Part shown: positions 1 to 6,702 of the stretch, in pieces
Numbering within the stretch: position 1 is the first letter of the stretch
Layout: each line of letters starts with the position of its first letter
Source: Bacteroidales bacterium UBA4360
GTDB lineage: Bacteria > Bacteroidota > Bacteroidia > Bacteroidales > UBA932
Direction of reading: 5' to 3'
NCBI GenBank assembly: GCA_002393945.1
Contig: DGSO01000031.1
Location: forward strand, 1 to 64,000
Length of the DNA stretch: 64,000 nt
Position numbers and translations under genes: made by a program
The notes under the pieces: model-generated
Database searches by the model: none
What the model saw: only the letters and a program-made list of their open reading frames with translations
What the model was told of the DNA's origin: nothing

Positions 1-13
1 GTACCACGAGGAG
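1..13. repeat. Left arm of 13-bp inverted repeat (candidate recombination site)
   Basis: GTACCACGAGGAG is the exact reverse complement of 1162-1174. Read on the minus strand it encodes the L-L-V-V part of a small peptide start. The window begins here, so the outer extent is unknown. Confidence 0.8.
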
Positions 14-55
14 GTCTGTCTCGGGAGACAGATAAGTTTGTTGAAGTTGTGTCAT
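1..55 (-). CDS. 5' part of a small peptide gene, paralogue of the one at 1120 (runs off window)
   Basis: On the minus strand an ATG at 55 opens a frame that reads MTQLQQTYLSPETDLLVV and leaves the window. It aligns without gaps to the first 18 residues of the peptide at 1120 (MLQKNRFYTAPEAELLVV), with 9 identities including Y8, P11, E12 and LLVV. The shared LLVV codons form the inverted repeat. No TAnnTTTG box was found upstream of it on this strand, unlike the right-hand copy, so this end may be silent in the present orientation. The function of such peptides is unknown. Confidence 0.6.
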   Translation of the reverse strand, partial: MTQLQQTYLSPETDLLVV

Positions 56-95
56 AAAATATAGGATTAAATGACATGGGAACGGGGGCGGAGTA

Positions 96-103
96 TAATT
101 TTG
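96..103 (+). promoter_or_regulatory. -7 box of the recombinase gene
   Basis: TAATTTTG fits the Bacteroidota -7 consensus TAnnTTTG. Transcription would start near 109 and leave a ~19-nt leader to the ATG at 128. No clear -33 element was seen. The site favours the start at 128 over an in-frame ATG at 71, which lies upstream of the box. Confidence 0.45.
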
Positions 104-127
104 CAGTTTAACCAATCAGCCTTATTT

Positions 128-1039
128 ATGAACAGAACACTCAAAACCACGTCGGCGGAGTGGTTGGCGGCAAGGCGCCCTTTTATCCGCCCAAGCTCAT
201 ACGCCATCTACTCGGTCATCCTGAGAAAGCATATCCTGCCGGCTTTCGGGGAGAGGAAATCGGCCCAGATAGGGGAGGGGGAGGTCCAGGAGTTCATCCT
301 CAGGAAGTTTGCCGATGGGATGAGCCTCAAAAGCGTCCGGGGCCTTGTGACGGTGCTCAAGATGGTGGTGTCCCACGACCTGAAGGCCAAGCCGCAGTGG
401 CTGCTGAACTACCCCGATTCGCCAAGGAGGCCGCTGTCCCTCCTGTCGGCACAGAGTCACCGGGCGCTGATCCGGTATGCGCAGGAGAACTTCAGCCTCA
501 AGAACCTGGGAATCCTCATCTGCCTCACGAGCGGCCTCCGGATAGGCGAGGTCTGCGCCCTTCAATGGCAGGACATCGACCTCCGGGAGGGGACGGTGCG
601 GATAACGAAATCGGCCTCAAGGCTTTATGACCCGGAGAGGCGGACGTCCAGGCTCACGGTGGGCCGCCCCAAAACGCTGTCCTCGCAAAGGGAAGTGCCG
701 CTGCCGGGCTTCGTAATCAAAGCTCTCAGGCCGATGGTGAAAAAGGCCACGCCGGAACATTTCATCCTCAGCAACGCCCCCGTGCCGATAGACCCGCGCG
801 TCTACCGCTACTACTACATCCGCCTCCTTGAGAGGCTGGGAATCCCATACGTGAAGTTCCACGGCATGCGCCACAGCTTCGCCACCCGCTGCATAGAGAG
901 CCGATGTGACTGCAAGACGGTGAGCTCCATCCTCGGGCATTCCTCCGTCACCACCACCTATGACCTTTACGTCCATCCGGGAATCTCCCAGAAGCGCCGA
1001 TGCGTGGAGCACATGATGGTAAAGGTTCTGGGGAAATAA
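128..1039 (+). CDS. Tyrosine recombinase / site-specific integrase
   Basis: The 303-residue protein has an N-terminal SAM-like core-binding domain (about residues 5-95) and a C-terminal catalytic domain. The active-site set is visible: R138 in SGLRIGE, H245 and R248 in HGMRH, H271 in LGHSS and the nucleophile Y281 in YVH. It therefore should cut and rejoin DNA through a 3'-phosphotyrosine. It lies alone between inverted repeats, with no excisionase, relaxase or other transfer gene, which fits a DNA invertase of the Bacteroidota phase-variation type better than a mobile-element integrase. An upstream in-frame ATG at 71 is possible but lies before the likely promoter. Function as a recombinase is firm; the target sites are inferred. 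Confidence 0.92.
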   Translation: MNRTLKTTSAEWLAARRPFIRPSSYAIYSVILRKHILPAFGERKSAQIGEGEVQEFILRKFADGMSLKSVRGLVTVLKMVVSHDLKAKPQWLLNYPDSPRRPLSLLSAQSHRALIRYAQENFSLKNLGILICLTSGLRIGEVCALQWQDIDLREGTVRITKSASRLYDPERRTSRLTVGRPKTLSSQREVPLPGFVIKALRPMVKKATPEHFILSNAPVPIDPRVYRYYYIRLLERLGIPYVKFHGMRHSFATRCIESRCDCKTVSSILGHSSVTTTYDLYVHPGISQKRRCVEHMMVKVLGK

Positions 1040-1042
1040 ATA

Positions 1043-1073
1043 TTGGTATTATGGAAAGAAATGGCTAACTTTG
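1043..1073 (+). promoter_or_regulatory. Promoter of small peptide and lipoprotein, inside the invertible segment
   Basis: TTG at 1043-1045 and TAACTTTG at 1066-1073 are 20 bp apart, matching the Bacteroidota -33/-7 pattern. The expected start is near 1079, giving a ~40-nt leader to the ATG at 1120. Because it lies inside the inverted repeats, inversion would move it to the left-hand locus. Confidence 0.6.
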
Positions 1074-1119
1074 AAAGATTTTTGAATGGTCAAAAACTTA
1101 AGCAAAACCATAAGTAATT

Positions 1120-1287
1120 ATGTTACAAAAAAATCGTTTTTACACCGCTCCTGAAGCGGAGCTCCTCGTGGTACGATTCGAGGAGAATTTCCTGGATTCC
1201 GCAGGAACCAGCATCGACCCCATCACCAACGATGGTGACCCTCTTGGCGTATTTGGCACTCCCGATTTCCTTCCTGACATCTTCTAG
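1120..1287 (+). CDS. Small peptide (55 aa) spanning the inverted repeat
   Basis: ATG at 1120 opens a 55-codon frame ending with TAG at 1285-1287, 2 bases before the lipoprotein ATG. The peptide starts MLQKNRFYTAPEAELLVVRF and continues with an acidic region (EENFLDSAG) and a Pro/Asp-rich tail. It has no signal peptide or membrane segment. Codons 14-18 lie in the 13-bp inverted repeat, so recombination would replace residues 1-18 with those of the left copy and leave residues 19-55 unchanged. I do not recognise a functional family. Roles as a translational coupler or leader for the lipoprotein, or as a secreted or regulatory peptide, are open. Confidence 0.7.
   Translation: MLQKNRFYTAPEAELLVVRFEENFLDSAGTSIDPITNDGDPLGVFGTPDFLPDIF
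1162..1174. repeat. Right arm of 13-bp inverted repeat (candidate recombination site)
   Basis: CTCCTCGTGGTAC is the exact reverse complement of 1-13 and encodes residues 15-18 of the small peptide. Flanking bases differ on the inner side (G here, C at the left copy), so the shared core is 13 bp at least. Confidence 0.8.
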
Positions 1288-1289
1288 CC

Positions 1290-3551
1290 ATGAAAAAGTA
1301 TTTTAACTATCTGGGCATCATCGCGGCAGCCGCAATGACCCTCGTTTCCTGCGCAAAGGAAGCCGACAATTTCACCGCAGAAGAACCCATCAAGGACGGC
1401 GGCGAGTTCTCAATCGTCGCCAACCCTGCGACCAAGACCACCATTGACGGTTACCAGACCAAGTGGGCTGCCGGTGACGCCATCAATCTGTTCCATGCCG
1501 TTGCTGGGAGTACTGCCACTGTCTCCGATGCCAAATTTACTATTTCATCAGAAGATTTGGCATCCGGCACATTTAAGGGAACTGTTTCAGAAGCTCTGAC
1601 AGCCGCAGCATACGATTGGTATGCTATTTATCCCTATAATTTATATCTTGAGAGCGTGAAGAACGACAATGATAATCCTGCCAGAACATACATCGGACGT
1701 CGCTCTGACGAGGCTCAGGAGCAGGATGGCAACAGCAGTACAGCACACCTCTCAGGAACCAACTTCCCTCTGTTTGGTAAGGCAACTTCCGTTCCAAAGG
1801 ATGCCACTCCGGCTATTACCCTCTCGAGCATTGCTTCTTTCGTTGAGGTAAAAGTTACCAATAAGAACGATGATCCTCTTACTGTTACCAGTGTTTCTTT
1901 TACCGCTCCTGACGAAAGTGAAATCGTTGGTCAGTACATTATAGACTTCTCTACGGAGCCTTTCACTTTTACCAAGTACAAGACTTATGTGAGTGATGTC
2001 GCCAACCTTACTGTAAATAATGGTACCCCCATTGCAAAGGGTGAAACCGCTTCATTCTACATCGGCATCAAGCCCTTCACCGCAGCAGTCGGTTCCGATT
2101 TCAAAGTATCCGTCAACGGTTACGAAAAGACCATCCACACTACCAAGGCCAATACTTTCCAGTCCGGCAAGATCAAGACCGTGAACTTTGATTATGACTA
2201 TGTGGGACCGAAATCATTCACGTGGGATTTGAGCAAGAATCAGACAGTAACCGCGACGGTGAACGAGCTTGGCTGGGCATATAGAGGTGTTACAATGGTC
2301 GTTAATAAAGATAATGCGTCAACCTCGGCTAACAACTATTATGGCGGTGATGTGAATAATCGGACGAGTACTCGTTTTTATGCAAAATCAATTCTCACAA
2401 TAACACCCTATACTACTGCAGAGATTGCAAAGGTGGAGTTCTCTGCTACGACAACTGACTATGCCAGTGCCTTAGCAAACTCTACATGGAGTAATGCTAC
2501 AGTGAAAGTTGACGGTAAGACCGTAACCGTTACTCCTACCGATGGCGAGGCGGCTTTCTCTGCAACAATTGGTGCTACTTGTGGATTTGATCAAGTTACA
2601 GTGCACTATATAGGAAAACTTGCAGATGCGGTGCTTTATGACGTCGTCGTGGTAGACGCTCCTAACGGAACAATTACGGCAAGCGAGGATTCTGCCGAAC
2701 CCGGAACAGTCATTACACTGACTGCTACCCCTGCCTCAGGATACAAGTTTGGTTCCTGGTCTGTTACCGATGAAGCTGACAATACGATTACCGTAACCGA
2801 CAACAAGTTTACCATGCCCGCAAGCGATGTGCTTGTAACCGCCACATTCGATGCTATTGTTTATTATGATATCGTAGTGGATGACAGCACCGCCAATGGA
2901 ACAATTTCTGCAAGTCTCGATTCCGCAGAAGAGGGAACAGTTATCACGCTGACCGCTACCCCGGCATCTGGATACAAGCTTGGTTCCTGGTCTGTTACCG
3001 ATGAAGCCGAAAATACGATTACCGTAACTGACAACAAGTTCACCATGCCGGCAAGCGACGTGCTTGTAACTGCTACATTTGTTGTTGATTCTGGTGAAAA
3101 AACCTATACCATCACATGGAACTCGACCAATAATTCCAAGGGCGTAAGTTCATATACGGATTCGTGGTCTGTGACGGCCAATGGATTTAAATGCAATATG
3201 GCCAATTGGAACAATAACAATAATGGCTGGAATTATGTTAAATGCGGTTCTAAAAAAGCTGTTTCTATAGCAACAATTATTACGGCCGCCGCTATCCCTG
3301 AGGCTATAAAGACTGTAAAGATAACTATCGATGCAGTAACTGCAGCCAATATTAATTCCATAAAACTGTATGTAAGCGACAGTACAACATTCGGTTCTAC
3401 AGAAGAAGCCAGTTTCGAAGTAGGAACAGGAGAGAAGTCTGTAACTATTTCCAGTCCAGCGAAAAACAAATATTACAAATTGGCAGTTGATTGCAAGCAG
3501 GCGAGTAATGGCTCACTGACACTCTCTAAGCTTGTGTTTACTACTGAATAA
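1290..3551 (+). CDS. Fimbrillin-like surface lipoprotein with two InlB-type repeats
   Basis: The 753-residue protein begins with a lipoprotein signal ending LVSC (Cys21), so it is predicted to be anchored in the outer membrane. Residues ~35-310 resemble fimbrillin/Mfa-type domains (ATKTTIDGYQTKW near the start). Two tandem repeats of ~77 residues start at about Y450 and Y526. They share GTVITLTATPASGYK, GSWSVTDEA and TMPASDVLVTATF, like divergent InlB B-repeats. A beta-rich C-terminal domain follows (about 600-753). It is 2 bases downstream of the small peptide and should share its promoter inside the invertible segment, so it is probably phase-variable. Adhesin or minor pilus component are the likely roles; no ligand can be named. 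Confidence 0.72.
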   Translation: MKKYFNYLGIIAAAAMTLVSCAKEADNFTAEEPIKDGGEFSIVANPATKTTIDGYQTKWAAGDAINLFHAVAGSTATVSDAKFTISSEDLASGTFKGTVSEALTAAAYDWYAIYPYNLYLESVKNDNDNPARTYIGRRSDEAQEQDGNSSTAHLSGTNFPLFGKATSVPKDATPAITLSSIASFVEVKVTNKNDDPLTVTSVSFTAPDESEIVGQYIIDFSTEPFTFTKYKTYVSDVANLTVNNGTPIAKGETASFYIGIKPFTAAVGSDFKVSVNGYEKTIHTTKANTFQSGKIKTVNFDYDYVGPKSFTWDLSKNQTVTATVNELGWAYRGVTMVVNKDNASTSANNYYGGDVNNRTSTRFYAKSILTITPYTTAEIAKVEFSATTTDYASALANSTWSNATVKVDGKTVTVTPTDGEAAFSATIGATCGFDQVTVHYIGKLADAVLYDVVVVDAPNGTITASEDSAEPGTVITLTATPASGYKFGSWSVTDEADNTITVTDNKFTMPASDVLVTATFDAIVYYDIVVDDSTANGTISASLDSAEEGTVITLTATPASGYKLGSWSVTDEAENTITVTDNKFTMPASDVLVTATFVVDSGEKTYTITWNSTNNSKGVSSYTDSWSVTANGFKCNMANWNNNNNGWNYVKCGSKKAVSIATIITAAAIPEAIKTVKITIDAVTAANINSIKLYVSDSTTFGSTEEASFEVGTGEKSVTISSPAKNKYYKLAVDCKQASNGSLTLSKLVFTTE
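2637..3080 (+). repeat. Two in-frame tandem repeats within the lipoprotein gene (period 231 bp)
   Basis: The segments 2637-2849 and 2865-3080 encode near-identical InlB-like domains, and the DNA is also highly similar. Homologous blocks are offset by 231 bp (77 codons), for example GGAACAG at 2703 and 2934. Slippage or recombination would change repeat number without breaking the frame. Confidence 0.8.
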
Positions 3552-3573
3552 ATAAAACTCAAGGTAATAGAAT

Positions 3574-3603
3574 AAAGGTAGCGAGAAACCTCGCTACCTT
3601 TTT
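3574..3603. terminator. Bidirectional rho-independent terminator
   Basis: A 12-bp perfect stem (3574-3585 / 3590-3601) with loop AAAC is followed by T residues on the plus strand. On the minus strand the stem end also supplies a T run. It lies between the converging lipoprotein and beta-galactosidase genes and can serve both. Confidence 0.85.
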
Positions 3604-3648
3604 CGTAATAAGAAACTGCTCTATTGAGTGTAAGCGGTCAGAAGTGGT

Positions 3649-6600
3649 CTAAGGCTTTATTGTAAACGCCCAGCTGTAGGACTGGTTGGTGAAGAGGGAG
3701 CGGGAGGGCTCGGGGACGGACCACCAGCTGTCGTAGCCGCCGATACCGGTCATCTTATAGTCTATGCACACTTCGGTGAAGTCCCTTGTGGGAACGTCTC
3801 CGAGGTGTGTTTGTTTACGCAAGCGCCTCGATGCCCATGCGGTGTCATGATTCTCGTCAGGGCGGAAATTCTGCCACTGGTAGGGTGCATCCGAGCGCTC
3901 GCAGTCCAGGTCTTCTACGGTCTGGCGCAGGGCACTGAACTCGAAGGAGGAGATTCCTCCACTTCGGTCGGAATGACAGGAAGAGACGGTGAGTTTGCCG
4001 ATTTTCAGCCATGAGGTTTCCGTGTGGTGGCCGGTCTCCTGGGGGCGTACATAGGGGTAGAATTCCTCGCTTGCGCTGGATTTCCAGATGCGCTTGAAGG
4101 TGCAGGAGTTGCGGTCCCAGTAGTTCTCTACAGGGCCTCGGCCGAAGTAGGAGAACTCATCGGCAGGAGTGTGGAAGCGGAAGCCGAGGCGGGGGAGTAT
4201 CTGTCCCTTGCTGCCGCCTGTGAACTGGCTTTCTACATTCAGGGTGCCGTTTTCGTTCAGAGTGTAGACCACCTTCAGGCTGGCATTGTCGGGGAGCTGG
4301 TAAAGAGCTGTGATGGAGCCGTCTTCAGCCTTGGCAGTTACGCTCTTCACGGCATCGGCCCAGTCCTTGAGGAGGAAGGGGAGTCCGGCGCCGTAGTCGT
4401 TGTCGTTGGGGGCGCGCCAGAAGTTGGGGCGGATGCCGAAGTCGGCATTCACGACGTCTTTTCCCTTGTATTTGTAGCTCAGGATGTTTCCGGAGACCTT
4501 GTCGAAGACCAGTTCGGTCTTTTTGCCGCGCATTACTATGCGGGTGTCACCGTCGGTGACGGTGAGATTTCTCGACTTCGCTCGAAATGACAAGGAAGAG
4601 GCTTGAATGGACGAGGAGGAATCTTTAGATGCCGATTTCTTGCAGGGAACGATGCCAAGCAGGATTTCATCGGCAGCGATGATGTCGGCCTTGTTCTTCA
4701 GATCGAAGGATTCGAAGAAGATGCGGTATTCGCCGGGCTTTTTCATGCGGGGGAGGCGCACCTTCAAGGGTTCTGCACTCTGGGGGGCGGCAGTAAGCTT
4801 GGCCTTGCCCCTCTTGATGCGTTTTCCGTTCCTTTCAACCCACCAGCGGATGCCGGTGCCGTCCAGGCTCTTGAAGTAGTTGCGGTTGAAGGCTTCAAAA
4901 CCTTCGTCGGTCTTCCTTACCGTGATGTCCTGGTAGACGTGTTTGACTTCCCAGAAGCCGGGGTGGGGTTCGCGGTCCGGATTCACTATGCCGTTGCAGA
5001 GGAAGTTGGCATCTGAAGGGGTGTCTTTCCCGTAATCTCCGCCGTAGTTCCACACGTTTTCCTTGTCATAGAGACCCTGGTCTACCCAGTCCCATATGAA
5101 ACCGCCCTGGAGCTGTACGTAGGAGTAAATTGCATCCCATTGGAGATCCAGCGAGCCGGTGGAGTTTCCCATTGCATGGGCATATTCTGAAGGGCATACG
5201 GGACGGTCAAAGTAGTGCTCTCCCATCTGCCTGAACCAGTCGGCACCGGGGTACTGGGGCACTATCATGTCCGTGTTCCAGGAGAACTCTGCCCTTTCGT
5301 AGCACACGGGCCTTCCCATGCCGTCTTTCTCCAGGGCCTTGAGTTCCTTGTATGCGTTCTGGAAATTGATACCGTTGCCGGCTTCATTGCCGAGGGAAAG
5401 GATGGTTACGCAGGGGTAATTAGCCGTGCGGTAATACATGTTGAGGATGCGGTCGATGTGCTTTGCATACCATTCCGGCTTGGCGGCAAGGGTCCTTTCC
5501 GGGCTGTAGCCCATGCCGTGGGATTCGATGTTGGCTTCGTCATAGACGTAGAAACCAAGGCTGTCACAGAGCTCGTAGAACTCGCGGGGCTGCGGATAAT
5601 GGCAGGTCCTTATGGCATTGATGTTGGCCTTCTTCATAAGGAGAAGGTCTTCAAGCAGGTTCTGCTTTGTCAGATAGTGGCCGGTGTAGGGATTGTGCTC
5701 ATGGTAGTTGACGCCCTTGAACTTAACCGGCTGTCCGTTGACGAGCAGGCATTTTGCGCCCTGAACAGGGGCTATTTCAATGCGGCGGAAGCCCACTTTG
5801 AAAGTGGTGTATTCTCCGTTCACCTTTAATAGCAAGGTGTACAGTTCAGGGGTTTCTGCGCTCCAGTGCCTTACTCCGGGGATGACATCCTCTACGGACA
5901 CAAGCCCGCCCTTGAACTCGTAGACGGCGTCGGCAACGGCGCTTCCGTCCTTGTCAAGCAGTTCATAGAAGACCTTTACGGGCTCTTCCGATCTCATCCT
6001 GAGCTTGAAAATGCCGTTCTGCAGGCTTTCGTCCAGGGTAGATACGACGCTGAAGTCAAAGCCGCTGTGGGAAGCCTCGCTGGACAGGTATACGTCGCGC
6101 TCGATGCCGGAAATCCTCCAGAAGTCCTGGCATTCGAGGTAAGAGCCGGCAGAGAAGCGGTAAACCTTCAGGAGAAGGTCGTTCTCGCCTTCTTTCAGGG
6201 CATCTGTGATATTGAACCTGGCAAGGTCCTTTGAGTCTTCACAGTAGCCGATTTCCTTGCCGTTCACATAGACATAGGTGCCGCTTTTCACTCCGCATAG
6301 GTTCAGATAGACCTCGCGGCCCGTCCACGGCACACTGAAAGTCCTGTGGTAGAGGGCTCCGGGGAAGTTGGCGGGAAGCTGCGGCGGTTCTGCTCCGGCG
6401 GGGGCGAACTCGTAAGGGTGGTTGACGTAAATGGGCGTTCCCCATCCCTGTACTTCCCAGTTTCCCGGGACATTGATCCTGTCCCACTGGGAAGGAATCG
6501 CCATTGAGTGGTAGTCCTCAAAATACTTGAAATCCCACTCTCCGCCAAGGTTCAGGTAGTTTTCGCTTTCGCGGAAACTATTCGAGAGGGCGTCTTCCCG

Positions 6601-6702
6601 GGAGGCGTAATATATAACTTCTGTGCGGCGTGTTTCGGCGTTGATGCTTGTGGTCTGGACATCCTGCCATAGCGGCAGAAGTGAAAGAAGAAGGCTAATC
6701 AT
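3649..6702 (-). CDS. GH2 beta-galactosidase (LacZ-like), exported
   Basis: The 1017-residue enzyme has a short hydrophobic N-terminus (probable signal peptide), a GH2 sugar-binding domain (about 45-215), an immunoglobulin-like domain (about 215-320), the TIM barrel (about 320-610) and a C-terminal Bgal small-chain region. The acid/base is E440 in SLGNEAGNG and the nucleophile E506 in CPSEYAHAMG. It should remove terminal beta-galactose in the periplasm. The start overlaps the RNase R stop by 8 bp, so the two are probably co-transcribed. Two short stretches, around residues 701-713 and 906-917, do not fit the family. They correspond to copies of one ~36-bp dispersed repeat inserted in frame. 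Confidence 0.92.
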   Translation of the reverse strand: MISLLLSLLPLWQDVQTTSINAETRRTEVIYYASREDALSNSFRESENYLNLGGEWDFKYFEDYHSMAIPSQWDRINVPGNWEVQGWGTPIYVNHPYEFAPAGAEPPQLPANFPGALYHRTFSVPWTGREVYLNLCGVKSGTYVYVNGKEIGYCEDSKDLARFNITDALKEGENDLLLKVYRFSAGSYLECQDFWRISGIERDVYLSSEASHSGFDFSVVSTLDESLQNGIFKLRMRSEEPVKVFYELLDKDGSAVADAVYEFKGGLVSVEDVIPGVRHWSAETPELYTLLLKVNGEYTTFKVGFRRIEIAPVQGAKCLLVNGQPVKFKGVNYHEHNPYTGHYLTKQNLLEDLLLMKKANINAIRTCHYPQPREFYELCDSLGFYVYDEANIESHGMGYSPERTLAAKPEWYAKHIDRILNMYYRTANYPCVTILSLGNEAGNGINFQNAYKELKALEKDGMGRPVCYERAEFSWNTDMIVPQYPGADWFRQMGEHYFDRPVCPSEYAHAMGNSTGSLDLQWDAIYSYVQLQGGFIWDWVDQGLYDKENVWNYGGDYGKDTPSDANFLCNGIVNPDREPHPGFWEVKHVYQDITVRKTDEGFEAFNRNYFKSLDGTGIRWWVERNGKRIKRGKAKLTAAPQSAEPLKVRLPRMKKPGEYRIFFESFDLKNKADIIAADEILLGIVPCKKSASKDSSSSIQASSLSFRAKSRNLTVTDGDTRIVMRGKKTELVFDKVSGNILSYKYKGKDVVNADFGIRPNFWRAPNDNDYGAGLPFLLKDWADAVKSVTAKAEDGSITALYQLPDNASLKVVYTLNENGTLNVESQFTGGSKGQILPRLGFRFHTPADEFSYFGRGPVENYWDRNSCTFKRIWKSSASEEFYPYVRPQETGHHTETSWLKIGKLTVSSCHSDRSGGISSFEFSALRQTVEDLDCERSDAPYQWQNFRPDENHDTAWASRRLRKQTHLGDVPTRDFTEVCIDYKMTGIGGYDSWWSVPEPSRSLFTNQSYSWAFTIKP
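3951..3985. repeat. Dispersed ~36-bp repeat, copy 1, inside the GH2 gene
   Basis: This 35-bp stretch aligns with 4565-4600 over its whole length, with a few substitutions and one 1-bp gap. Its core is CTTCGGTCGGAATGACA. Translated on the minus strand it gives the odd peptide CHSDRSGGIS within an otherwise normal LacZ C-terminal domain. Confidence 0.7.
4565..4600. repeat. Dispersed ~36-bp repeat, copy 2, inside the GH2 gene
   Basis: This 36-bp stretch has core CTTCGCTCGAAATGACA. On the minus strand it encodes SLSFRAKSRNL, a peptide I recognise from memory as a common translation of a short repeat dispersed through Bacteroidota genomes. It lies in the linker before the C-terminal small-chain domain. 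Confidence 0.75.

Larger units (their letters stand above)
1..1174. mobile_element. Putative invertible DNA segment carrying its own tyrosine recombinase
   Basis: The segment is bounded by a perfect 13-bp inverted repeat, GTACCACGAGGAG at 1-13 and its reverse complement at 1162-1174. Inside lie one tyrosine recombinase gene and two outward-facing starts of related small peptides, one per end. Each start codon is exactly 18 codons from the end of its repeat and in the same frame across it. Strand exchange at the repeats would therefore swap the promoter and first ~18 codons between the left locus (outside the window) and the right locus (lipoprotein at 1290), keeping the reading frame. Repeat and frame match are seen directly; inversion is inferred. 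The left boundary is the window edge, so the repeat could be longer. Confidence 0.72.

Noticed and set aside
71..127. N-terminal extension of the recombinase from ATG at 71
   Set aside because: It starts upstream of the TAATTTTG box at 96-103, and the extra 19 residues do not resemble integrase N-termini.
1..1174. Recombinase segment as part of an integrative conjugative element
   Set aside because: There is no tRNA attachment site, relaxase, excisionase or transfer gene nearby. The recombinase is alone between short inverted repeats.
3649..6702. Possible frameshift or pseudogene in the GH2 gene because of odd peptides in the C-terminal half
   Set aside because: The frame is open throughout, family sequence resumes after each odd stretch, and both stretches are explained by the short dispersed repeat.
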